Source: Ulva prolifera (Eukaryota > Chlorophyta > Ulvophyceae > Ulvales > Ulvaceae). Taken from it: DNA of 64,000 nt. A program made the translations under genes and the position numbers. Positions within the stretch are counted from its first letter, which is position 1. Every line of letters begins with the position of its first letter. The notes beneath the pieces are model-generated. The model saw only the letters and a program-made list of their open reading frames with translations, did not search any database and had not been told where the DNA came from. The DNA is taken from positions 620,001 through 684,000 of the forward strand of contig JALAAN010000010.1 in the NCBI GenBank assembly GCA_023078555.1, in the 5' to 3' direction. Of the stretch, positions 34,282 to 46,400 are shown piece by piece.

Positions 34282-35718
34282 GTTGGTGCACACGAAATGC
34301 GATAGCAGATACCCGGTCATGCGGTCCGTGTGTAGGCTGCAGCTGCTTAACATGATCTTCTATTGTACGGACAATAGTTAATGCCGATCATATCAGGCCA
34401 CTCCAGATCTGGCACTAGTGTCCGTGCCGTCGCACTGGCATCCGCTGAGGTACCCGGCTCTCCGGAACATGGCGCAGTCAACATAGGTATACATTATGTG
34501 CACTTACTAACGCTAAACATGCGGAGCAGCTATGCAAAGTGTTTGGCACGCTGCACAGGCAGCTGCACTGCGCGTGCCAACACGGCATCAGAGTTGTTGA
34601 CCACGGCACGACGAAACAGCAGCGACACCGACAACTAACCAGACAAATTGCTGCTGAATACAGACTGTTGTGCTTGATGCTGTTCTTGAGCAGGGCTGAG
34701 CATGCGGATGTGTACACTGTGGACAAGACGGAACGTACAGCTGCAGATACAATGTCTGCATATGCACGATATCGTGCATCCCCAGTCACAGTGCAGCAAA
34801 GTATTGTATTTGTCAGCTGCTACCAGTGCAGCACATATGTGCATTGTGCCTTCACAGGACAACCGACGGCGTGTGGCCGTACGTAGCAGATCGACGCTGC
34901 ACGATCACAAGCATTCGACATTATGCTATGCCTACCGCAAGAGGACTAGCTGTAGATGAGAGAAATGCAATCGACATAACAGTGCCTTGAGCGAATTTTC
35001 TCATGCCTGCCGACGTTCACCTGACACTTGTCGTCAGCGTTGACCGTCAAATCAATTACTATCGTTGATTAAAACACTGGCTCAATCTTTGATCTTTCCT
35101 TTGATGTATACTATGCGCAATAGTGACGAGCACAACCAGCAGGTCACACTTCCGCGATCAAACCAGTATTGGCGTAACAAAACCACAATGGAGCGCAGTG
35201 AGCGCCTCGTTCAGCAAACAGTAATATGCAGGTAGCAATGTAACACGATTTTCACCTTCGTTGAGTATCATGCTTCTGTTATCGAGTTGACATTTCAGAC
35301 GACGCCGCGACTCTGCTGCGCACTTGTCGTGCTTGTGCAGAGTGGTATGCAGCGAAAGCTGTAAGAGGCCTGATAGCATAGTACTCTACAACAATCAAAG
35401 ACATATAGAGTTGTACATTGTCGTCGCGGATCAGGCGAAATGATTCTGGTTTCTGCAAACGTGAACGTCCTACCGCGCCATTTGTAACACGCTGACAGCA
35501 TCACCTCAAGTACATCGTGTTCGCGGATCTTGGAATCGAACAACTGATAGATGCAGTATATTTGAAGAACGTGTTGATATCGCAATCTGTCCTAGCGTAC
35601 AGCAACGGCTCTACGAATTGAGCTGCCAACAGCAGGCTACTGATAGCAGGCAACCCGAAACGAGCGAACTAAAACTGAAAACTGAAAAAGGAGCACATCA
35701 GCTGAAATGTGCTGTTCG
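34282..35718. other. Interior of the CACTA-like element, no gene recognised
   Basis: About 1.4 kb of unique, non-satellite sequence holds two further TGTACA sites (34711-34716, 35412-35417). Short open frames exist on both strands but overlap and show no recognisable domain. I see no tRNA, satellite or retroelement sequence in it. Confidence 0.6.
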
Positions 35719-36108
35719 TGTACATTTGCTAGCAGCTTGCGCGGTCGTGGCGTGGGTCAAACATGTGCTCGACAAGTACACCAGCCACGGAACTGCACAC
35801 TTCGGTGGAGCGTCGGAGCGCGTTCGTGGAATGTACATCATCAGAAGCTGCCGAGTGCTGGACGTGTACATGACGAGCACACGCAGCCTATCAGCTGATG
35901 TGCTGTTCGCAGGAGCATGAAAGCGCGTTTGCGGCATCTGCATTCCACACGTTGAGATGCGCTGCAGGTGCGCACCGCGACACCACGTGGGCAACACATC
36001 CCATGTACACGTTTCGAACGCAGTTCACCCAGTCACGGAATGTGTCTAAAGAGTCCGTGAAATGTGCGCGAATGTGCCGGCGAGCAAAACGAGTGTCGCT
36101 AATGTACA
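35719..36108 (+). repeat. Right subterminal TGTACA cluster
   Basis: TGTACA occurs at 35719-35724, 35832-35837, 35865-35870, 36004-36009 and 36103-36108, mirroring the left cluster. CCGAGTGCTG and GTGCTGTTCG words are also shared with the left end. Confidence 0.65.
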
Positions 36109-36116
36109 CGCTGGCG

Positions 36117-36136
36117 TGCCTACCATCCTTGTAGTG
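36117..36136 (+). repeat. Right terminal inverted repeat of the CACTA-like element
   Basis: TGCCTACCATCCTTGTAGTG is the exact reverse complement of the left terminus and is followed by the TAT target-site copy at 36137-36139. Confidence 0.93.
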
Positions 36137-36139
36137 TAT

Positions 36140-39100
36140 CAATGTTGAAATGGCAGCACGCTCTCCCGCCACTCATGCAGAAATCTCGCCCTCGCAAAAA
36201 CAGGTTCCCAACCTCACGTTAGGGGCTGAATCTTTGCACATGATGCTATCTATGTCAAATTAATGTGATGTGAGGGTTTGGAGGCAATCAAGTGATAACT
36301 CAGGGCTAGGGCTGCTTTAAATGTTGAAATGGCAGCGTGCTCCCATGCCACTCATGCAGAAATCTCGCACCTCACAAAAACAGGTTCCCAACCTCACCTT
36401 AGGGGCTGAATCTTTGCACATGATGCTCTCTATGTCAAAGGAATGTGGTGTAGAAGTTTGGAGGCAATCAAGTGATAAGTCAGGGCTAGGGCTGCTATCA
36501 ATGTTGAAATGGCAGCGCGCTCTCCCGCCACTCATGCAGAAATCCCGCGCCTCACAAAAACAGGTTCCCAACCTCACGTTAGGGGCTGAATCTTTGCACA
36601 TGATGCTCTCTTTGTCAAAGGAATGTGGTCTAGAAGTTTGGAGGCAATCAAGTGATAAGTCAGGGCAAGGGTTGCTATCAATGTTGAAAAGGCAGCGCGC
36701 TCTCCCGCCCCTCATGCAGAAATCCCGCGCCTCACAAAAACAGGTTCCCAACCTCACGTTTGGGGCTGAATCTTTGCACATGATACTCTCTATGTCAAAG
36801 GAATGTGGTGTAGAAGTTTGAAGGCAATCAAGTGATAAGTCAGGGCAAGGGCTGCTATCAATGTTGAAAAGGCAGCGCGCTCTCCCGCCCCTCATGCAGA
36901 AATCTCGCCCTCACAAAAACAGGTTCCCAACCTCACGTTAGGGGCTGAATCTTTGCACATGATGCTCTCTATGTCAAAGGAATGTGGTGTAGAAGTTTGG
37001 AGGCAATCAAGTGATAAGTCAGGGCTAGGGCTGCTATCAATGTTGAAATGGCAGCACGCTCTCCCGCCACTCATGCAGAAATCTCGCCCTCGCAAAAACA
37101 GGTTCCCAACCTCACGTTAGGGGCTGAATCTTTGCACATGATGCTATCTATGTCAAATTAATGTGATGTGAGGGTTTGGAGGCAATCAAGTGATAACTCA
37201 GGGCTAGGGCTGCTTTAAATGTTGAAATGGCAGCGTGCTCCCAAGCCACTCATGCAGAAATCTCGCACCTCACAAAAACAGGTTCCCATCCTCACCTTAG
37301 GGGCTGAATCTTTGCACATGATGCTCTCTATGTCAAAGGAATGTGGTGTAGAAGTTTGGAGGCAATCAAGTGATAAGTCAGGGCTAGGGCTGCTATCAAT
37401 GTTGAAATGGCAGCACGCTCTCCCGCCACTCATGCAGAAATCTCGCCCTCGCAAAAACAGGTTCCCAACCTCACGTTAGGGGCTGAATCTTTGCACATGA
37501 TGCTATCTATGTCAAATTAATGTGATGTGAGGGTTTGGAGGCAATCAAGTGATAACTCAGGGCTAGGGCTGCTTTAAATGTTGAAATGGCAGCGTGCTCC
37601 CAAGCCACTCATGCAGAAATCTCGCACCTCACAAAAACAGGTTCCCATCCTCACCTTAGGGGCTGAATCTTTGCACATGATGCTCTCTATGTCAAAGGAA
37701 TGTGGTGTAGAAGTTTGGAGGCAATCAAGTGATAAGTCAGGGCTAGGGCTGCCATCAATGTTGAAATGGCAGCGTGCTCCCATGCCACTCATGCAGAAGT
37801 CCCGCGCCTCACAAAAACATGTTCCCAACATCACGTTAGGGGCTGAATCTTTGCACATGATGCTCTCTATGTCAAAGGAATGTGCTCTAGAAGTTTGGAG
37901 GCAATCAAGTGATAAGTCAGGGCTAGGGCTGCTATCAATGTTGAAATGGCAGCACGCTCTCCCGCCACTCATGCAGAAATCTCGCCCTCGCAAAAACAGG
38001 TTCCCAACCTCACGTTAGGGGCTGAATCTTTGCACATGATGCTATCTATGTCAAATTAATGTGATGTGAGGGTTTGGAGGCAATCAAGTGATAACTCAGG
38101 GCTAGGGCTGCTTTAAATGTTGAAATGGCAGCGTGCTCCCAAGCCACTCATGCAGAAATCTCGCACCTCACAAAAACAGGTTCCCATCCTCACCTTAGGG
38201 GCTGAATCTTTGCACATGATGCTCTCTATGTCAAAGGAATGTGGTGTAGAAGTTTGGAGGCAATCAAGTGATAAGTCAGGGCTAGGGCTGCTATCAATGT
38301 TGAAATGGCAGCACGCTCTCCCGCCACTCATGCAGAAATCTCGCCCTCGCAAAAACAGGTTCCCAACCTCACGTTAGGGGCTGAATCTTTGCACATGATG
38401 CTATCTATGTCAAATTAATGTGATGTGAGGGTTTGGAGGCAATCAAGTGATAACTCAGGGCTAGGGCTGCTTTAAATGTTGAAATGGCAGCGTGCTCCCA
38501 TGCCACTCATGCAGAAATCTCGCACCTCACAAAAACAGGTTCCCAACCTCACCTTAGGGGCTGAATCTTTGCACATGATGCTCTCTATGTCAAAGGAATG
38601 TGGTGTAGAAGTTTGGAGGCAATCAAGTGATAAGTCAGGGCTAGGGCTGCTATCAATGTTGAAATGGCAGCGCGCTCTCCCGCCACTCATGCAGAAATCC
38701 CGCGCCTCACAAAAACAGGTTCCCAACCTCACGTTAGGGGCTGAATCTTTGCACATGATGCTCTCTTTGTCAAAGGAATGTGGTCTAGAAGTTTGGAGGC
38801 AATCAAGTGATAAGTCAGGGCAAGGGTTGCTATCAATGTTGAAAAGGCAGCGCGCTCTCCCGCCCCTCATGCAGAAATCCCGCGCCTCACAAAAACAGGT
38901 TCCCAACCTCACGTTTGGGGCTGAATCTTTGCACATGATACTCTCTATGTCAAAGGAATGTGGTGTAGAAGTTTGAAGGCAATCAAGTGATAAGTCAGGG
39001 CAAGGGCTGCTATCAATGTTGAAAAGGCAGCGCGCTCTCCCGCCCCTCATGCAGAAATCTCGCCCTCACAAAAACAGGTTCCCAACCTCACGTTAGGGGC

Positions 39101-40449
39101 TGAATCTTTGCACATGATGCTCTCTATGTCAAAGGAATGTGGTGTAGAAGTTTGGAGGCAATCAAGTGATAAGTCAGGGCTAGGGCTGCTATCAATGTTG
39201 AAATGGCAGCACGCTCTCCCGCCACTCATGCAGAAATCTCGCCCTCGCAAAAACAGGTTCCCAACCTCACGTTAGGGGCTGAATCTTTGCACATGATGCT
39301 ATCTATGTCAAATTAATGTGATGTGAGGGTTTGGAGGCAATCAAGTGATAACTCAGGGCTAGGGCTGCTTTAAATGTTGAAATGGCAGCGTGCTCCCAAG
39401 CCACTCATGCAGAAATCTCGCACCTCACAAAAACAGGTTCCCATCCTCACCTTAGGGGCTGAATCTTTGCACATGATGCTCTCTATGTCAAAGGAATGTG
39501 GTGTAGAAGTTTGGAGGCAATCAAGTGATAAGTCAGGGCTAGGGCTGCTATCAATGTTGAAATGGCAGCACGCTCTCCCGCCACTCATGCAGAAATCTCG
39601 CCCTCGCAAAAACAGGTTCCCAACCTCACGTTAGGGGCTGAATCTTTGCACATGATGCTATCTATGTCAAATTAATGTGATGTGAGGGTTTGGAGGCAAT
39701 CAAGTGATAACTCAGGGCTAGGGCTGCTTTAAATGTTGAAATGGCAGCGTGCTCCCAAGCCACTCATGCAGAAATCTCGCACCTCACAAAAACAGGTTCC
39801 CATCCTCACCTTAGGGGCTGAATCTTTGCACATGATGCTCTCTATGTCAAAGGAATGTGGTGTAGAAGTTTGGAGGCAATCAAGTGATAAGTCAGGGCTA
39901 GGGCTGCCATCAATGTTGAAATGGCAGCGTGCTCCCATGCCACTCATGCAGAAATCCCGCGCCTCACAAAAACATGTTCCCAACATCACGTTAGGGGCTG
40001 AATCTTTGCACATGATGCTCTCTATGTCAAAGGAATGTGCTCTAGAAGTTTGGAGGCAATCAAGTGATAAGTCAGGGCTAGGGCTGCTATCAATGTTGAA
40101 ATGGCAGCACGCTCTCCCGCCACTCATGCAGAAATCTCGCCCTCGCAAAAACAGGTTCCCAACCTCACGTTAGGGGCTGAATCTTTGCACATGATGCTAT
40201 CTATGTCAAATTAATGTGATGTGAGGGTTTGGAGGCAATCAAGTGATAACTCAGGGCTAGGGCTGCTTTAAATGTTGAAATGGCAGCGTGCTCCCAAGCC
40301 ACTCATGCAGAAATCTCGCACCTCACAAAAACAGGTTCCCATCCTCACCTTAGGGGCTGAATCTTTGCACATGATGCTCTCTATGTCAAAGGAATGTGGT
40401 GTAGAAGTTTGGAGGCAATCAAGTGATAAGTCAGGGCTAGGGCTGCTAT
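36140..40449 (+). repeat. Two tandem copies of a second 2,155 bp higher-order unit
   Basis: Positions 36140-38294 and 38295-40449 carry the same order of variant monomers at an offset of 2,155 bp, including the rare GTTTGAAGGC variant (36830 region and 38975 region). One difference noted is GCAGAAGTCCCGC near 37795 in the first copy. A third copy starts at 40450 but lacks one monomer. The unit has the same length as that at 2656-6965 but a different set of monomers. Confidence 0.82.
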
Positions 40450-43400
40450 CAATGTTGAAATGGCAGCACGCTCTCCCGCCACTCATGCAGAAATCTCGCC
40501 CTCGCAAAAACAGGTTCCCAACCTCACGTTAGGGGCTGAATCTTTGCACATGATGCTATCTATGTCAAATTAATGTGATGTGAGGGTTTGGAGGCAATCA
40601 AGTGATAACTCAGGGCTAGGGCTGCTTTAAATGTTGAAATGGCAGCGTGCTCCCATGCCACTCATGCAGAAATCTCGCACCTCACAAAAACAGGTTCCCA
40701 ACCTCACCTTAGGGGCTGAATCTTTGCACATGATGCTCTCTTTGTCAAAGGAATGTGGTCTAGAAGTTTGGAGGCAATCAAGTGATAAGTCAGGGCAAGG
40801 GTTGCTATCAATGTTGAAAAGGCAGCGCGCTCTCCCGCCCCTCATGCAGAAATCCCGCGCCTCACAAAAACAGGTTCCCAACCTCACGTTTGGGGCTGAA
40901 TCTTTGCACATGATACTCTCTATGTCAAAGGAATGTGGTGTAGAAGTTTGAAGGCAATCAAGTGATAAGTCAGGGCAAGGGCTGCTATCAATGTTGAAAA
41001 GGCAGCGCGCTCTCCCGCCCCTCATGCAGAAATCTCGCCCTCACAAAAACAGGTTCCCAACCTCACGTTTGGGGCTGAATCTTTGCACATGATACTCTCT
41101 ATGTCAAAGGAATGTGGTGTAGAAGTTTGAAGGCAATCAAGTGATAAGTCAGGGCAAGGGCTGCTATCAATGTTGAAAAGGCAGCGCGCTCTCCCGCCCC
41201 TCATGCAGAAATCTCGCCCTCACAAAAACAGGTTCCCAACCTCACGTTAGGGGCTGAATCTTTGCACATGATGCTCTCTATGTCAAAGGAATGTGGTGTA
41301 GAAGTTTGGAGGCAATCAAGTGATAAGTCAGGGCTAGGGCTGCCATCAATGTTGAAATGGCAGCGTGCTCCCATGCCACTCATGCAGAAATCCCGCGCCT
41401 CACAAAAACATGTTCCCAACATCACGTTAGGGGCTGAATCTTTGCACATGATGCTCTCTATGTCAAAGGAATGTGCTCTAGAAGTTTGGAGGCAATCAAG
41501 TGATAAGTCAGGGCTAGGGCTGCTATCAATGTTGAAATGGCAGCGTGCTCCCATGCCCCTCATGCAGAAATCTCGCCCTCACAAAAACAGGTTCCCAACC
41601 TCACGTTCGGGGCTGAATCTTTGCACATGATGCTCTCTATGTCAAAGGAATGTGGTGTAGAAGTTTGGAGGCAATCAAGTGATAAGTCAGGGCTAGGGCT
41701 GCTATCAATGTTGAAATGGCAGCGCGCTCTCCCGCCACTCATGCAGAAATCCCGCGCCTCACAAAAACAGGTTCCCAACCTCACGTTAGGGGCTGAATCT
41801 TTGCACATGATGCTCTCTTTGTCAAAGGAATGTGGTCTAGAAGTTTGGAGGCAATCAAGTGATAAGTCAGGGCAAGGGTTGCTATCAATGTTGAAAAGGC
41901 AGCGCGCTCTCCCGCCCCTCATGCAGAAATCCCGCGCCTCACAAAAACAGGTTCCCAACCTCACGTTAGGGGCTGAATCTTTGCACATGATGATCTCTAT
42001 GTCAAAGGAATGTGGTCTAGAAGTTTGGAGGCAATCAAGTGACAAGTCAGGGCAAGGGCTGCTATCAATGTTGAAATGGCAGCGCGCTCTCCCGCCACTC
42101 ATGCAGAAATCCCGCGTTTCACAAAAACAGGTTCCCAACCTCACGTTAGGGGCTGAATCTTTGCACATGATGCTCTCTATGTCAAAGGAATGTGGTGTAG
42201 AAGTTTGGAGGCAATCAAGTGATAAGTCAGGGCTAGGGCTGCTATCAATGTTGAAATGGCAGCACGCTCTCCCGCCACTCATGCAGAAATCTCGCCCTCG
42301 CAAAAACAGGTTCCCAACCTCACGTTAGGGGCTGAATCTTTGCACATGATGCTCTCTATGTCAAAGGAATGTGGTCTAGAAGTTTGGAGGCAATCAAGTG
42401 ACAAGTCAGGGCAAGGGCTGCTATCAATGTTGAAATGGCAGCGCGCTCTCCCGCCACACATGCAGAAATCCCGCGCCTCACAAAAACATGTTCCCAACCT
42501 CACGTTAGGGGCTGAATCTTTGCACATGATGCTCTCTATGTCAAAGGAATGTGGTGTAGAAGTTTGGAGGCAATCAAGTGATAAGTCAGGGCTAGGGCTG
42601 CTATCAATGTTGAAATGGCAGCACGCTCTCCCGCCACTCATGCAGAAATCTCGCCCTCGCAAAAACAGGTTCCCAACCTCACGTTAGGGGCTGAATCTTT
42701 GCACATGATGCTCTCTATGTCAAAGGAATGTGGTCTAGAAGTTTGGAGGCAATCAAGTGACAAGTCAGGGCAAGGGCTGCTATCAATGTTGAACTGGCAG
42801 CGCGCTCTCCCGCCACACATGCAGAAATCCCGCGCCTCACAAAAACATGTTCCCAACCTCACGTTAGGGGCTGAATCTTTGCACATGATGCTCTCTATGT
42901 CAAAGGAATGTGGTCTAGAAGTTTGGAGGCAATCAAGTGATAAGTCAGGGCTAGGGCGGCCATCAATGTTGAAATGGCAGCGTGCTCCCATGCCACTCAT
43001 GCAGAAATCCCGCGCCTCACAAAAACATGTTCACAACATCACGTTAGGGGCTGAATCTTTGCACATGATGCTCTCTATGTCAAAGGAATGTGGTCTAGAA
43101 GTTTGGAGGCAATCAAGTGATAAGTCAGGGCTAGGGCTGCTATCAATGTTGAAATGGCAGCGTGCTCCCATGCCCCTCATGCAGAAATCTCGCCCTCACA
43201 AAAACAGGTTCCCAACCTCACGTTCGGGGCTGAATCTTTGCACATGATGCTCTCTATGTCAAAGGAATGTGGTCTAGAAGTTTGGAGGCAATCAAGTGAT
43301 AAGTCAGGGCTAGGGCTGCTATCAATGTTGAAATGGCAGCGTGCTCCCATGCCCCTCATGCAGAAATCTCGCCCTCACAAAAACAGGTTCCCAACCTCAC

Positions 43401-46400
43401 GTTCGGGGCTGAATCTTTGCACATGATGCTCTCTATGTCAAAGGAATGTGGTGTAGAAGTTTGGAGGCAATCAAGTGATAAGTCAGGGCTAGGGCTGCTA
43501 TCAATGTTGAAATGGCAGCACGCTCTCCCGCCACTCATGCAGAAATCTCGCCCTCGCAAAAACAGGTTCCCAACCTCACGTTAGGGGCTGAATCTTTGCA
43601 CATGATGCTCTCTATGTCAAAGGAATGTGGTCTAGAAGTTTGGAGGCAATCAAGTGACAAGTCAGGGCAAGGGCTGCTATCAATGTTGAACTGGCAGCGC
43701 GCTCTCCCGCCACACATGCAGAAATCCCGCGCCTCACAAAAACATGTTCCCAACCTCACGTTAGGGGCTGAATCTTTGCACATGATGCTCTCTATGTCAA
43801 AGGAATGTGGTCTAGAAGTTTGGAGGCAATCAAGTGATAAGTCAGGGCTAGGGCGGCCATCAATGTTGAAATGGCAGCGTGCTCCCATGCCACTCATGCA
43901 GAAATCCCGCGCCTCACAAAAACATGTTCACAACATCACGTTAGGGGCTGAATCTTTGCACATGATGCTCTCTATGTCAAAGGAATGTGGTCTAGAAGTT
44001 TGGAGGCAATCAAGTGATAAGTCAGGGCTAGGGCTGCTATCAATGTTGAAATGGCAGCGTGCTCCCATGCCCCTCATGCAGAAATCTCGCCCTCACAAAA
44101 ACAGGTTCCCAACCTCACGTTCGGGGCTGAATCTTTGCACATGATGCTCTCTATGTCAAAGGAATGTGGTCTAGAAGTTTGGAGGCAATCAAGTGATAAG
44201 TCAGGGCTAGGGCTGCTATCAATGTTGAAATGGCAGCGTGCTCCCATGCCCCTCATGCAGAAATCTCGCCCTCACAAAAACAGGTTCCCAACCTCACTTT
44301 AGGGGCTGAATCTTTGCACATGATGCTATCTATGTCAAATTAATGTGATGTGATGGTTTGGAGGCAATCAAGTGATAACTCAGGGCTAGGGCTGCTTTAA
44401 ATGTTGAAATGGCAGCGTGCTCCCATGCCACTCATGCAGAATTCTCGCACCTCACCAAAACAGGTTCCCAACCTCACCTTAGGGGCTGAATCTTTGCACA
44501 TGATGCTCTCTATGTCAAAGGAATGTGGTGTAGAAGTTTGGAGGCAATCAAGTGATAAGTCAGGGCTAGGGCTGCTATCAATGTTGAAATGGCAGCACGC
44601 TCTCCCGCCACTCATGCAGAAATCTCGCCCTCGCAAAAACAGGTTCCCAACCTCACTTTAGGGGCTGAATCTTTGCACATGATGCTATCTATGTCAAATT
44701 AATGTGATGTGATGGTTTGGAGGCAATCAAGTGATAACTCAGGGCTAGGGCTGCTTTAAATGTTGAAATGGCAGCGTGCTCCCATGCCACTCATGCAGAA
44801 TTCTCGCACCTCACCAAAACAGGTTCCCAACCTCACCTTAGGGGCTGAATCTTTGCACTTGATGCTCTCTATGTCAAAGGAATGTGGTGTAGAAGTTTGG
44901 AGGCAATCAAGTGATAAGTCAGGGCTAGGGCTGCTATCAATGTTGAAATGGCAGCACGCTCTCCCGCCACTCATGCAGAAATCTCGCCCTCGCAAAAACA
45001 GGTTCCCAACCTCACGTTAGGGGCTGAATCTTTGCACATGATGCTATCTATGTCAAATTAATGTGATGTGAGGGTTTGGAGGCAATCAAGTGATAACTCA
45101 GGGCTAGGGCTGCTTTAAATGTTGAAATGGCAGCGTGCTCCCAAGCCACTCATGCAGAAATCTCGCACCTCACAAAAACAGGTTCCCATCCTCACCTTAG
45201 GGGCTGAATCTTTGCACATGATGCTCTCTATGTCAAAGGAATGTGGTGTAGAAGTTTGGAGGCAATCAAGTGATAAGTCAGGGCTAGGGCTGCTATCAAT
45301 GTTGAAATGGCAGCACGCTCTCCCGCCACTCATGCAGAAATCTCGCCCTCGCAAAAACAGGTTCCCAACCTCACGTTAGGGGCTGAATCTTTGCACATGA
45401 TGCTCTCTATGTCAAAGGAATGTGGTCTAGAAGTTTGGAGGCAATCAAGTGACAAGTCAGGGCAAGGGCTGCTATCAATGTTGAACTGGCAGCGCGCTCT
45501 CCCGCCACACATGCAGAAATCCCGCGCCTCACAAAAACATGTTCCCAACCTCACGTTAGGGGCTGAATCTTTGCACATGATGCTCTCTATGTCAAAGGAA
45601 TGTGGTCTAGAAGTTTGGAGGCAATCAAGTGATAAGTCAGGGCTAGGGCGGCCATCAATGTTGAAATGGCAGCGTGCTCCCATGCCACTCATGCAGAAAT
45701 CCCGCGCCTCACAAAAACATGTTCCCAACCTCACGTTAGGGGCTGAATCTTTGCACATGATGCTCTCTATGTCAAAGGAATGTGGTCTAGAAGTTTGGAG
45801 GCAATCAAGTGATAAGTCAGGGCTAGGGCGGCCATCAATGTTGAAATGGCAGCGTGCTCCCATGCCACTCATGCAGAAATCCCGCGCCTCACAAAAACAT
45901 GTTCACAACATCACGTTAGGGGCTGAATCTTTGCACATGATGCTCTCTATGTCAAAGGAATGTGGTCTAGAAGTTTGGAGGCAATCAAGTGATAAGTCAG
46001 GGCTAGGGCTGCTATCAATGTTGAAATGGCAGCGTGCTCCCATGCCCCTCATGCAGAAATCTCGCCCTCACAAAAACAGGTTCCCAACCTCACGTTCGGG
46101 GCTGAATCTTTGCACATGATGCTCTCTATGTCAAAGGAATGTGGTCTAGAAGTTTGGAGGCAATCAAGTGATAAGTCAGGGCTAGGGCTGCTATCAATGT
46201 TGAAATGGCAGCGTGCTCCCATGCCCCTCATGCAGAAATCTCGCCCTCACAAAAACAGGTTCCCAACCTCACGTTCGGGGCTGAATCTTTGCACATGATG
46301 CTCTCTATGTCAAAGGAATGTGGTGTAGAAGTTTGGAGGCAATCAAGTGATAAGTCAGGGCTAGGGCTGCTATCAATGTTGAAATGGCAGCACGCTCTCC

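Larger units (their letters stand above)
33822..36136. mobile_element. Non-autonomous CACTA (En/Spm)-like DNA transposon
   Basis: The element is 2,315 bp with perfect 20 bp terminal inverted repeats beginning CACTACAAGG (33822-33841, 36117-36136). A 3 bp target-site duplication, TAT, lies at 33819-33821 and 36137-36139. CACTA termini with a 3 bp duplication are the signature of the CACTA/EnSpm superfamily. Excision restores the satellite string GCTGCTATCAATGTTG. The hexamer TGTACA occurs 12 times, ten of them within about 460 bp of an end. No transposase is visible: open frames are short (up to about 115 codons), overlap on both strands and carry no motif I recognise. It is most likely an internally deleted or miniature derivative moved by a transposase made elsewhere. 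Confidence 0.82.

Noticed and set aside
33822-36136. Assignment of the third insertion to Transib or another group with CAC termini
   Set aside because: The 3 bp TAT target duplication and CACTA terminus fit CACTA/EnSpm; Transib makes 5 bp duplications.
33824-36172. Short open frames in the CACTA-like element as transposase or cargo genes
   Set aside because: All are about 115 codons or shorter, overlap on opposite strands, and have no recognisable transposase motif; some cross into the satellite.
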